DNA from: Sva-07 sp963717385
GTDB lineage: Bacteria; Actinomycetota; Acidimicrobiia; Acidimicrobiales; Ilumatobacteraceae
Assembly: GCA_963717385.1 (NCBI GenBank)
Contig: CAVQWE010000026.1
Coordinates: forward strand, 17,343 to 81,342
Direction of reading: 5' to 3'
DNA length: 64,000 nt
Part shown: positions 27,023-35,200 of the stretch, piece after piece
Layout: every line of letters starts with the position of its first letter
Position numbering within the stretch: the stretch's first letter is position 1
Made by a program: the position numbers and the translations under genes
The notes under the pieces: model-generated
Databases searched by the model: none
Seen by the model: only the letters and a program-made list of their open reading frames with translations
Told to the model about the DNA's origin: nothing

Positions 27023-28441
27023 TCAGAGCTGCAGCGACTTGGTCTGCAGGAACTCGTCGATGCCGTACGGGCCGTTCTCACGGCCGTAGCCGCTCTGCTT
27101 GTAGCCACCGAACGGGGCCGCAATGTTGAACGAGCCACCGTTGACGTCGACGGCACCGGTACGCATCCGACGTGCCACGGCGATCGCACGATCCTGGTCG
27201 GCCGACCACACACCGCCCGACAGCCCGTACAGGCTGTCGTTGGCGATCCGAACGGCGTCGTCCTCGTCCTCGTAGCCGATGATCGACAACACCGGGCCGA
27301 AGATCTCTTCCTGCGCCACCGTCATGTCGTTGGTGACGTTGGCGAGCACGGTCGGCTTCACGAAGTAGCCGGTCTCGTGGCCTTCGGGCTTGCCGAGACC
27401 ACCAGCGGCCACCACGGCGCCTTCGTCGATGCCCTGCTGGATGTATCCCTGCACGCGATCCCACTGTGCCTGGCTGATCAGCGGGCCGAGGTGCATGCCC
27501 TCCTTGGTGGGATCGTCGACGCCCATGGCCTCAGCAGCAGCAGCGGCGATGGCAACAGCCTCGTCGTAGCGGCTGTTGGGCACCAGCATCCGGGTGTGAG
27601 CGGTGCAGGTCTGACCCGAGTTGAGGTAGCAGGCGAACAGGCCCTTCGGGATGACGGCCGCGAAATCGGCGTCGTCGAGGATGATGTTGGCCGACTTGCC
27701 ACCGAGCTCGAGCGCCACGCGCTTGACGGTGCCAGCAGCCGCAGCGGCGACCTGCTTTCCGGCCCGAGTCGAGCCGGTGAAGCTGACCATGTCGACATCG
27801 GGGTGCTCGGAGATGGCAGCGCCGACGACGGGGCCGGTACCGGTGACCAGGTTGAAGACACCGGCAGGCAGGCCGATCTCGTGGACGATCTCGGCGAGGA
27901 TGAACGCGTTGAGTGGGGCCACTTCGGACGGCTTGAGCACGAAGGTGCAGCCGGCGGCGAGTGCGCCGCCGAGCTTGCAGATGATCTGGTGGAGCGGGTA
28001 GTTCCACGGCGTGATGGCACCGACGACGCCCACCGGCTCTTTCACCACGAGGCTGTTGCCGATCGTCTCTTCGAACTCGAAGGTGTCGAGCAGCGTGGCG
28101 TAGGTCTGCATGTTGCCAGCGGGAAGCCCGGCCTGGATCATGGTCGCCCAGGTGATCGGCATGCCGACTTCACCGGCGATGACCTCGGCGATCTCCGGCG
28201 AGCGTGCCTGGAGTGCCTCGTTGAGGCGGATCATGTACTTCTGACGTTCTTCGACCGGCGTGCCGGCCCACGAGTCGAACGCTCGACGGGCGGCAGCAAC
28301 GGCCTTGTCGACGTCGCTGGCGGTGCCCTCGGGGATCGAGCCCATCACCTGTTCGGTGCCGGCGTTGATGACCTCGATCGTGCCGGTGCCGTCGGAGGGA
28401 ACCCAGGCACCATCGATGTAAATGTTGGAGTAGTCGCGCAT
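27023..28441 (-). CDS. aldehyde dehydrogenase family protein
   Basis: A 472-residue NAD(P)-dependent aldehyde dehydrogenase. VGAITPWNYPLHQIICKLG and VLKPSEVAPLNAFI are cofactor and substrate-channel blocks. The motif FTGSTRAGKQ precedes LELGGKSANIILDD with the general-base Glu. The catalytic Cys is in LNSGQTCTAHTRML, and the C-terminal PFGGYKQSGYGREN is typical. It oxidises an aldehyde to the acid; the substrate cannot be told. It is flanked by unrelated genes. Confidence 0.93.
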   Translation of the reverse strand: MRDYSNIYIDGAWVPSDGTGTIEVINAGTEQVMGSIPEGTASDVDKAVAAARRAFDSWAGTPVEERQKYMIRLNEALQARSPEIAEVIAGEVGMPITWATMIQAGLPAGNMQTYATLLDTFEFEETIGNSLVVKEPVGVVGAITPWNYPLHQIICKLGGALAAGCTFVLKPSEVAPLNAFILAEIVHEIGLPAGVFNLVTGTGPVVGAAISEHPDVDMVSFTGSTRAGKQVAAAAAGTVKRVALELGGKSANIILDDADFAAVIPKGLFACYLNSGQTCTAHTRMLVPNSRYDEAVAIAAAAAEAMGVDDPTKEGMHLGPLISQAQWDRVQGYIQQGIDEGAVVAAGGLGKPEGHETGYFVKPTVLANVTNDMTVAQEEIFGPVLSIIGYEDEDDAVRIANDSLYGLSGGVWSADQDRAIAVARRMRTGAVDVNGGSFNIAAPFGGYKQSGYGRENGPYGIDEFLQTKSLQL

Positions 28442-28525
28442 CCTCGCAGTCTCGCGTGACCGCGTGGCCGGGGCGCAACCGGACGGTTCGTTCAGCGGTG
28501 CGGGGTCCGCAGTCGACGACGGTGT

Positions 28526-28798
28526 TCAGCTGAGCTTCATGAACAGTCGCTCGAGTTCGGCAGCCTCGAGCCCCGGCTCGTCTCCCGCTTGCTCGGGGGT
28601 GGCCGCACAGTGACGCATCCCGGCGATCACGAGCCGATAGCCGACCTTGTCGAGCGCGGCCTTGCAGGCCGACAGCTGGGTGACGACGTCACCGCAGTCC
28701 TGGCCCTCTTCGACCATCCGCTGGACACCACGGATCTGGCCCTCGAGCCGACGCAGTCGCTTCAGCACATCGTCGTTGACCTCTTCGGGGAATCGCAT
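28526..28798 (-). CDS. CsoR/CstR family metal- or persulfide-responsive repressor
   Basis: A 90-residue all-helical repressor (MRFPEEVNDDVLKRLRRLEG, then QIRGVQRMVEEGQDCGDVV). Cys35 and Cys64 have the 29-residue spacing of the family. The position where copper sensors such as CsoR have the ligand His (Cys+25) is Gly60, and a His sits at 63 instead. That pattern fits CstR-like persulfide or sulfur sensors better than copper sensors. A CsoR-type operator lies 10 bp before the ATG at 28798, so it probably represses itself. No rhodanese or copper exporter is next to it. Confidence 0.85.
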   Translation of the reverse strand: MRFPEEVNDDVLKRLRRLEGQIRGVQRMVEEGQDCGDVVTQLSACKAALDKVGYRLVIAGMRHCAATPEQAGDEPGLEAAELERLFMKLS

Positions 28799-28807
28799 GG
28801 TTCGAGC

Positions 28808-28823
28808 GTACCCCACCTGGTAT
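28808..28823. promoter_or_regulatory. CsoR/CstR-type operator
   Basis: GTACCCCACCTGGTAT has the form TACC-centre-GGTA seen in CsoR-family operators (for example ATACCC/GGGTAT types). It lies 10 bp upstream of the repressor start, a position that would block transcription or ribosome access and gives autoregulation. Confidence 0.6.
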
Positions 28824-28842
28824 CTGCACCGCTTCGACCCCA

Positions 28843-28890
28843 AAATGCCCCCGATCTGTGCGCTGAGCGTCACGAACCAGGGATTTTTCG
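28843..28890. repeat. ~50-bp dispersed repeat, copy 1
   Basis: This sequence shares a perfect core (CCCCCGATCTGTGCGCTGAG then CGTCACGAA) and flanks (AAATG before, AGGGATTTTTCGG after) with an inverted copy at 62255-62304. It lies between the pgi stop (28904) and the csoR-like gene. Its ends are imperfect inverted repeats (CCGAAAAATCCC against GGGGGCATTTT). Confidence 0.85.
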
Positions 28891-28903
28891 GGATTGGGGC
28901 CGG

Positions 28904-30454
28904 TCAGCGGTGGGATCGGTACCAGGCGATGAGGGCGTTGGTCGACGCATCGTGAGCGCTGGGTGTGGCGTCGCCGGTGAGTTCTGGGGTGATCTGGTTG
29001 GCGAGCTCCTTGCCGAGCTCGACACCCCACTGGTCGTAGCTGTTGACACCCCAGATCGTTCCCTGGACGTGCACGACGTGTTCGTACAGCGCGATCAGTT
29101 GACCGAGCACCGAGGGGGTGAGCTGATCGGCGAGGATCACGGTGTTGGGCCGATTGCCGTCGAACTGGCGATAGGGCTCGTCCGGCGATGCGTCGCGACC
29201 GAACGCCAACGCCTCGGACTGCGCGAAGAGGTTCGCCATCAACAGGTCGTGATGCTCGCGGTACGGGTGGTGCGGAGTCGCGAAACCGATGAAGTCGACG
29301 GGCACGATGTGGGTGCCCTGGTGGAGCAGTTGGTAGAAGGCGTGCTGGCCATTGGTGCCGGGCTCGCCCCACACGATCGGGCCGGTCTCGCCCACCACGG
29401 CCGACCCGTCGAGGCGGATCGACTTGCCGTTCGACTCCATGTCGAGCTGTTGCAGATACGCCGGGAACCGGCCCAACTCCTCCGCGTACGGCAGCACGGC
29501 CTTGGTGTCGAAACCGAGCCCGTTGGCGTACCAGACCCCCAGCAGCGCCATGATCACCGGAGCGTTCTCGGCGAGCGGTGCGGTGCGGAAGTGCTCGTCG
29601 ACCAGATGGAACCCCTGGAGGAACTCGGCGAAACGATCGGGGCCGATTGCGATCATGAGTGCCAACCCGATCGCGGAATCGACCGAGTAGCGACCACCCA
29701 CCCAGTCCCAGAATCCGAACATGTTGACGGTGTCGATGCCGAACTCGGCGACCCGCTCGGCGTTGGTCGACACGGCGACGAAGTGGTCGGCAACGGCGGC
29801 CTCACCGAGCGCGTCGACCAGCCAGGCACGCGCGGTGCGGGCGTTGGTGAGTGTCTCGATCGTGCCGAACGTCTTCGAGGCGATCACGAACAGCGTGGAG
29901 GCCGGGTCGGAGTCGGCGAGCACGGCGGCGATGTCGGCACCGTCGACGTTCGACACGAACGAGCAGCGGATCCGTTCGTGGCGATAGGCATCGAGCGCCC
30001 GGTAGGCCATCGCCGGACCGAGGTCCGACCCGCCGATACCGATGTTGACCACGTGGGTGATCCGGTCGTCGGCGCGCACACGGTCGGCGAATGCACCCAT
30101 CTGGGCGAGTACGTCGTGCACACCAGGAATCACGTCGGCGCCATCGACCATCATCACCGAGCCCGCCGGTGCTCGCAGCGCGACGTGCATCACGGCACGA
30201 TCTTCGGTGACGTTCACGTGTTCGCCTGCGAACATCGCATCTCGACGAGCCTCGACACCCGACCGTTCGGCCAGGTCCAACAGCGCTGCCAGCACCATGT
30301 CGTCGACGCGATGCTTCGAGTAGTCGATGCGCAGATCTGCGACGTCGAGCACGTAACGCTCGGCGCGGCCCGGGTCACCGTCGAACAGCGTGCGCAGCGG
30401 TGCGGGGCGGGGAATTTCGGCAAGGAACGAGAGGAGATCGGCGGCAGTGTCCAT
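28904..30454 (-). CDS. pgi: glucose-6-phosphate isomerase
   Basis: ATG at 30454 is used; a GTG two codons upstream is also possible. The body has the sugar-phosphate signatures VVNIGIGGSDLGPAMAYRAL, FVIASKTFGTIETLTNAR, GGRYSVDSAIGLALMIAIG, PYAEELGRFPAYLQQLDMES, and the C-terminal catalytic Lys block YDQWGVELGKELAN. At 516 residues it is of the usual length. The enzyme interconverts glucose-6-phosphate and fructose-6-phosphate in the cytoplasm. The next upstream gene, 12 bp away, encodes 6-phosphogluconolactonase, so the pair links glycolysis and the pentose phosphate pathway. Confidence 0.96.
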   Translation of the reverse strand: MDTAADLLSFLAEIPRPAPLRTLFDGDPGRAERYVLDVADLRIDYSKHRVDDMVLAALLDLAERSGVEARRDAMFAGEHVNVTEDRAVMHVALRAPAGSVMMVDGADVIPGVHDVLAQMGAFADRVRADDRITHVVNIGIGGSDLGPAMAYRALDAYRHERIRCSFVSNVDGADIAAVLADSDPASTLFVIASKTFGTIETLTNARTARAWLVDALGEAAVADHFVAVSTNAERVAEFGIDTVNMFGFWDWVGGRYSVDSAIGLALMIAIGPDRFAEFLQGFHLVDEHFRTAPLAENAPVIMALLGVWYANGLGFDTKAVLPYAEELGRFPAYLQQLDMESNGKSIRLDGSAVVGETGPIVWGEPGTNGQHAFYQLLHQGTHIVPVDFIGFATPHHPYREHHDLLMANLFAQSEALAFGRDASPDEPYRQFDGNRPNTVILADQLTPSVLGQLIALYEHVVHVQGTIWGVNSYDQWGVELGKELANQITPELTGDATPSAHDASTNALIAWYRSHR

Positions 30455-30465
30455 CGCCACCGAAC

Positions 30466-31119
30466 CTATCGCGGCGACGGATCGGGCAGATCTCCTGCAG
30501 CAGCAGCATCGAGCGCCACCCAGGTGTTGGTGCGTCGAAGCCGGACAACCGGCAGCGCTGCGTCACCCAGCAGCCACCGCCGCACCACCGGAGCCTTCGA
30601 CACGCCGAAGGTCAACATCAACCGGGCCCTGGCTGCGTTCACCACCGACGGCGTCAAGGTCATGCGACGAAAACCGTTGAACTCGCTGATCGCCTCGCAC
30701 GCGAGTTCGCTGTCGACCACCGGGTCGCCGGGCGGCCACGACGCCGTGTGCCCGTCGTCGCCGAGGCCCAGGTGCACCACGTCGAATCGGTCGGGCAGCC
30801 CGGCGGCGTACCGCGCCGCTGCGGCATCGAGGTCGTCGTCGGTCACGGGCATCAGCTCGACCTGACACGGGAAGTCGACGAGCTGTTCGGCGTTGCGTTC
30901 GGCGTGCCCGTCGGGTGCCACGCGCTCGTCGACCTGCCAGACCGTCACGTCGGCCCATGGCACGTCCTGGGTCAGCAACACCTCGAACATCGGCGGTGCC
31001 GACCCCCCGCCGCTGACCGCCACGCTGGCCTGGCCACGCCGGCGCACGGCATCACGAAGGCGTCGAGCCAGCCACCGCCCGGCATCGGCGGCTGGGTCGT
31101 CGGTCATGCGGAGTTCCAC
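30466..31119 (-). CDS. pgl: 6-phosphogluconolactonase
   Basis: GTG at 31119 gives VELRMTDDPAADAGRWLARR, the usual entry for actinobacterial Pgl. Family motifs are VAVSGGGSAPPMFEVL, VWQVDERVAPDGHAERN and VVHLGLGDDGHTASWPPGD. It hydrolyses 6-phosphogluconolactone. The protein (217 residues) has the normal length. It is in the same direction as pgi with a 12-bp gap and probably shares its transcript. A start at ATG 31107 would drop only four residues. Confidence 0.92.
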   Translation of the reverse strand: MELRMTDDPAADAGRWLARRLRDAVRRRGQASVAVSGGGSAPPMFEVLLTQDVPWADVTVWQVDERVAPDGHAERNAEQLVDFPCQVELMPVTDDDLDAAAARYAAGLPDRFDVVHLGLGDDGHTASWPPGDPVVDSELACEAISEFNGFRRMTLTPSVVNAARARLMLTFGVSKAPVVRRWLLGDAALPVVRLRRTNTWVALDAAAAGDLPDPSPR

Positions 31120-31185
31120 GCACCCACGGTAGGTGACGGCGCCCGCCTGCCTGGACGCAACGATCGAGGCGTACCGTACGCAGCG

Positions 31186-32124
31186 ATGGCAGCGCCGGCC
31201 CACACCACACACACGAGGCCGGCGGCCCGATCGGTGCAGCGCGGCGTGCAGCTGGGAGTTGCGGCCTACCTGCTGTGGGGCTTCCTGACGATCTATTGGA
31301 AGCAGCTCAAGGCGTTCGACGCGTTCGAGCTGATCGCCTGGCGGATGTCGTGCGCCGGCGTCGTGATGGCGGTGATCGTGACCGTGCGACGAACCTGGCC
31401 GAACATCATCGCGGCGCTCCGTCACGGCCCGACCGTCCGGCGCCTCGTGATGGCGTCGATCCTGCTGACGGTCAACTGGGGCAGTTACGTGTGGGCGGTC
31501 ACCAACGACCGGGTGATCGAGACGGCCCTCGGGTACTTCATCGCGCCGCTCGCGACGATGGCGATCGGTGTGTTCGTGCTGAAGGAAGAGCCGACGAAGG
31601 CGCAGCGGGTCGCCTTCGTGCTCGCTGCGGTCGCCGTGGTGATCCTCACGATCTCGTACGGCCGACCGCCGTGGATCGCGTTGCTGATCGCTGGCACGTG
31701 GAGCCTCTACGGACTCGCCAAACGACGGGTGCCGCTCGGAGCGATCGACAGCCTCGCCGGCGAAACGTTCGTCCTGTTCGTGCCAGCGGTGCTCGGCGTG
31801 ATCGCCTTCTCCACGGCATCGGGCAGTGTGGTGCAGTCGGCTGACACCGCCGAATGGATCCTGGTCGCCGGCACCGGCGTGGTCACCGCCGTGCCCCTCA
31901 TGCTGTTCGCCGCAGCTGCCCAATCGATTCCGTTCACGTTGCTCGGGCCGTTGAACCTGCTGGTTCCGGTGATCAATTTCGGGCTCGGCTGGCTGCTGTA
32001 CGACGAGTCGGTACCGCTCGATCGCGTGATCGGTTTCACCTTCGTGTGGATGGCCTTGATCGTCGTGATGTGGGACCGGGTGACCTCGCATCGTCGATCA
32101 CTGCCTCCCGAACCGGTTGCATGA
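31186..32124 (+). CDS. rarD: RarD-type EamA family transporter
   Basis: About ten hydrophobic helices in two similar halves. GVAAYLLWGFLTIYWKQLK at the N-terminus and LTVNWGSYVWAVTNDRVIET are strong RarD marks; ETALGYFIAPLATMAIGVF, GTWSLYGLAKRRVPL and GPLNLLVPVINFGLGWLLYD follow. RarD proteins are drug/metabolite-type transporters; the natural substrate is not known. It diverges from the pgl gene. Confidence 0.9.
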   Translation: MAAPAHTTHTRPAARSVQRGVQLGVAAYLLWGFLTIYWKQLKAFDAFELIAWRMSCAGVVMAVIVTVRRTWPNIIAALRHGPTVRRLVMASILLTVNWGSYVWAVTNDRVIETALGYFIAPLATMAIGVFVLKEEPTKAQRVAFVLAAVAVVILTISYGRPPWIALLIAGTWSLYGLAKRRVPLGAIDSLAGETFVLFVPAVLGVIAFSTASGSVVQSADTAEWILVAGTGVVTAVPLMLFAAAAQSIPFTLLGPLNLLVPVINFGLGWLLYDESVPLDRVIGFTFVWMALIVVMWDRVTSHRRSLPPEPVA

Positions 32125-32209
32125 GCCACCCCACCGGCCACGCGAACGCGTGCGCCGAGCGCCCAGCGGAGTCGCCGGTGCTGCGCCCAGCCTGCGCTAC
32201 CGTCCGAAC

Positions 32210-32554
32210 ATGCGACGTCGACGTCTGAACATGCGCATGCCACGAGGTGCCGTCATGGCCTCGTTCGTCGTGATGGGCCTCGGGCTGACGGGATGTTTCA
32301 CCACTACCGCCGACTTCGGCAACGACGCGGAGACCTTCATCGAGAGCGACCAGGGGCTACGCGACGCGGTGTTCCCCGACTCCGATTCGAGCTTCACCGT
32401 CGCCACCTGCGTCGACCCCGAGAACCAGGACGAGGGAACCACGTTCCCCTGCACGGCCACCGACAGCACAGGGGAGACGTGGGAATTCGAGATCGTGATC
32501 ACGGGGTCGAACGGCTACGAGGTCAACATCGCTCGCCGACCACCTGGGGCGTGA
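32210..32554 (+). CDS. small lipoprotein, DUF4333-like
   Basis: A basic start (MRRRRLNMRMPRG) leads to a hydrophobic signal ending in the lipobox LTGC. The short mature part has one Cys pair (VATCVDPENQ, TFPCTATDSTGETWEFEI) and a pattern typical of DUF4333 domains, which occur in secreted actinobacterial proteins. Function unknown. The ATG at 32231 is an alternative start. Confidence 0.65.
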   Translation: MRRRRLNMRMPRGAVMASFVVMGLGLTGCFTTTADFGNDAETFIESDQGLRDAVFPDSDSSFTVATCVDPENQDEGTTFPCTATDSTGETWEFEIVITGSNGYEVNIARRPPGA

Positions 32555-32613
32555 CGCGGCAACGCCCGCCGGCGTGCGACCGGTCGCGGCGGCTGCTGAC
32601 GTAACATTGCAAG

Positions 32614-34137
32614 ATGTATCGCAGCAGACTGCTGGCCCTTGTTCTGGCCGCAGCCGCTGGCATCAGTGCGTGTGCTGGTGACGTCGACGTCACCACCGAG
32701 CGGGCCGATCCGATACGCGTGCTCGACGTCGGCGAACCCACGCTCGGCGCTCCCCTCCCCGAGGAAGCCACGCCGGCCGACCCCGATGAGACGCCAGCAC
32801 CGGCTCCCGCGGTGCCGTCGAGCACCGATGTCGACACCGAGGCCATCAACTTCGGCCCGAACAAGCCCCCGAGGGCCTACGACGACTTCCTCCTTGCCGT
32901 GATGACCGACCTCGACATCTGGTGGGCCGAGACGTATCCAGTGGTGTACGGCGAAGCATTCGCCCCGCTCGAAGGCGATGTGTACGCCGCGTACCCAGAC
33001 CGCCCCGACGACATCCCCGGCTGCGGAGCGCCCCGAACCACCTACGACGACGTGGCCCAATACGTCGCGTTCTACTGCGGTGTCGGCGATTTCATGGTGT
33101 ACGACGACGGCGACGACGGCCTGCTCGCCGATCTGGCGCGCGAGTACGGCGCCGCCACCATCGGCACCGTGCTGGCGCACGAGTTCGCCCACGCCATTCA
33201 GCTCCGCAACGGCGCGCTCGACCTGGCGCTGCCCACCATCGTCACCGAGCAGCAGGCCGACTGTTTCGCCGGGGCGTGGACCGGCCGTGCTGCTCGCGGC
33301 GAGGCAGCCACCGTGCAGTTCAGCGATGGCGACGTGCGCGCCGGCCTGATCGCCATGACCAAGGTCAGCGATCCGGTCGGCATCGACCAGTTCGTCGCCG
33401 GCGGCCACGGCTCGGGTTTCGATCGGGTGGGTGCGTTCCAGGTGGGCTTCAACGAGGGCCCGGCGCGTTGCGCCGAACTGATCGACACTCCGCTCCCCCT
33501 GATGCCGAACGAATTCACCCCTGCCGACCTCGACAACGGCGGCAACGCGGCGTTCGGCTACGGCGAGAACGACCTGATCGGCTTCCTGCCCGAGGACCTC
33601 AACCGGTACTGGGTCGAAGAACTCGACATCGCGGGGCTCGACCCCGTCGAACTCGTCGTGCTCGGGTCAGCCGACGAGGCACGCTGCGGTGACATCCGAG
33701 GCGATCTGTCGCAGGGCGCTGCCTGGTGCGCAACGACCAACGAAGTGCTCTTCAACGAGCCGGTGGCCCTCGACCTGTATCGCCGCCTCGGCGACTTCGC
33801 TGTCGGCTACCTGCTCGGCACTGCGTGGAGCGAAGCGGCCCAAGACGCCCTCGGTTCCGACCTCACCGGCGAGCCTCGGGCGCTGCTGAACGACTGCCTC
33901 ACGGGTGGCTGGGTCAAGACGGTGACACCGATCGACTTCGTCCTGCCGCAACCTCGCCTTGCCACACGCGTCGACGTGAGGATCTCGGCCGGAGACCTCG
34001 ACGAAGCGATCCAGACCGTGCTGGTGCTCGGCGACGGCAGTGTCGACGACAATCTGATCGGCAGCGCCTTCGAGAAGATCGACTCGTTCCGTACCGGCGT
34101 GATCGACGGCACCGACACCTGCCTCGCCCAGCTCTGA
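32614..34137 (+). CDS. putative neutral zinc metallopeptidase, lipoprotein
   Basis: The signal peptide MYRSRLLALVLAAAAGISAC has a lipobox-like end (ISAC). An acidic Pro-rich linker (residues 45-75) is followed by a peptidase-like domain with HEFAH near residues 189-193 and the downstream segment TEQQADCFAGAW, which supplies a third metal ligand. That combination is seen in the YpfJ-like putative neutral zinc metallopeptidases. The C-terminal 250 residues are acidic with several Cys. The substrate is unknown. A short hairpin separates it from the convergent hydrolase gene. Confidence 0.75.
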   Translation: MYRSRLLALVLAAAAGISACAGDVDVTTERADPIRVLDVGEPTLGAPLPEEATPADPDETPAPAPAVPSSTDVDTEAINFGPNKPPRAYDDFLLAVMTDLDIWWAETYPVVYGEAFAPLEGDVYAAYPDRPDDIPGCGAPRTTYDDVAQYVAFYCGVGDFMVYDDGDDGLLADLAREYGAATIGTVLAHEFAHAIQLRNGALDLALPTIVTEQQADCFAGAWTGRAARGEAATVQFSDGDVRAGLIAMTKVSDPVGIDQFVAGGHGSGFDRVGAFQVGFNEGPARCAELIDTPLPLMPNEFTPADLDNGGNAAFGYGENDLIGFLPEDLNRYWVEELDIAGLDPVELVVLGSADEARCGDIRGDLSQGAAWCATTNEVLFNEPVALDLYRRLGDFAVGYLLGTAWSEAAQDALGSDLTGEPRALLNDCLTGGWVKTVTPIDFVLPQPRLATRVDVRISAGDLDEAIQTVLVLGDGSVDDNLIGSAFEKIDSFRTGVIDGTDTCLAQL

Positions 34138-34182
34138 CGCACGTCCGGTGTCAGCGATGTCGGACACCGCCAAGCAACCGCG

Positions 34183-35151
34183 TCAGGTGATCGACGCGAT
34201 GATCGCGGCGAGCTCGATCGGTCGATCGCCCTGCACGCTGTGGCCGGCTCCGTCGACCACGTGGACCGCCACGTTCGGCTGCCGGCGTCGGGCCTCGGCG
34301 ATGTCGTCGTCGTCGACCACCGGCGACAAGGATCCGCGCACGATGGCGAGCGGGCAGCCGATCGACCCGAAGTGGTCCCACAGTGGCGACAAGGGGTCGG
34401 CCGTTTCGTCGACGGTCGGTGCCGACGACTGATCGGTCTGGCGGGCGCGGGCGTGACTGCTGCGGTCGTAGCGCCACTGCCACGAACCGTCGGGTTCGCG
34501 CCGTGCGTTGTGGAGGATGCCGCGCCGGAGCGACGACTCGGATCGGGTCGGGTTGTGCTCGATGGTGCGAGCCAGCAGGTCGTCGAATCGTGCGAACTCC
34601 TGGGGCCCGTCGACGAAGTCGGTGATCGCCTTGGTCTTGGCTGCGTTGACACCTGGCGTGATGTCGACCATCACGAGCGCACGGACGAGCGACGGGTGAC
34701 GAACGGCCAGCTCCATCGAGGTCAGGCCACCGAGCGACATACCGATCACGACCCGAGCCCGGGGGGCGTGAGCTGCAACCACCACGGCAACGTCGTCGGC
34801 GAGATTCATCGGGTTGTAGGCGCCGTCGGGGCGCCAGTCGGAATGGCCGTGCCCGGGCAGGTCGATCGCGAGCAGCGGGCGACCCAGCGCGAGCGCAACG
34901 GTGTCCCAGGTGTGGGCGTTCTGGGCGCCGCCATGGACGAGGACGAATTCGGGCTCGTCGGTCCCCCATCGCAGCGCGCTGACCGTGCGGGTTCCACCTG
35001 CGTCGTCGGCAACGGTCGTCTCGACCCGACGCACGGTTGGCGTGGTGTCGACGTCGAGATCGAATTCGGCAATGTTCTCGCCGAACAGGCCGAATTCGTC
35101 GTAGGCATCGAGGTCATCGCTCACGTCGAGCACGTTGACACGAACCGTCAT
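34183..35151 (-). CDS. alpha/beta hydrolase fold protein
   Basis: An unusual acidic leader (MTVRVNVLDVSDDLDAYDEF) precedes the fold. FVLVHGGAQNAHTWDTVALA is the oxyanion-hole region, the nucleophile elbow is IGMSLGGLTSMELA, and the catalytic His is in VVDGAGHSVQGDRP. The length of 322 residues fits an esterase or lactonase, but the substrate cannot be told. It lies downstream of the L,D-transpeptidase gene on the same strand with a palindrome between them. Confidence 0.88.
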   Translation of the reverse strand: MTVRVNVLDVSDDLDAYDEFGLFGENIAEFDLDVDTTPTVRRVETTVADDAGGTRTVSALRWGTDEPEFVLVHGGAQNAHTWDTVALALGRPLLAIDLPGHGHSDWRPDGAYNPMNLADDVAVVVAAHAPRARVVIGMSLGGLTSMELAVRHPSLVRALVMVDITPGVNAAKTKAITDFVDGPQEFARFDDLLARTIEHNPTRSESSLRRGILHNARREPDGSWQWRYDRSSHARARQTDQSSAPTVDETADPLSPLWDHFGSIGCPLAIVRGSLSPVVDDDDIAEARRRQPNVAVHVVDGAGHSVQGDRPIELAAIIASIT

Positions 35152-35175
35152 CGCTCGACGAACCGGTGCGACGAT

Positions 35176-35190
35176 TGGTGTCAGACACCA
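35176..35190. terminator. short perfect palindrome after the L,D-transpeptidase gene
   Basis: Arms TGGTGTC and GACACCA flank a single A at 35183. It lies 10 bp beyond the L,D-transpeptidase stop and 25 bp before the hydrolase start. The core GTGTCAGACAC is the same as in the 31-bp palindrome at 26975. Confidence 0.4.
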
Positions 35191-35200
35191 GCCGCGACAC

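Noticed and set aside
26999..28459. Plus-strand frame opposite aldehyde dehydrogenase
   Set aside because: The aldehyde dehydrogenase on the minus strand has all catalytic motifs; the opposite frame has none.
28589..30865. Long plus-strand frame opposite pgi and csoR
   Set aside because: The minus strand carries complete pgi and csoR motifs; the plus-strand translation is a low-complexity shadow with no domain.
34146..34169. Possible convergent terminator CGGTGTC/GACACCG
   Set aside because: The stem is only 7 bp with a 10-nt loop; it may work as a terminator, but the evidence is too thin for a feature.
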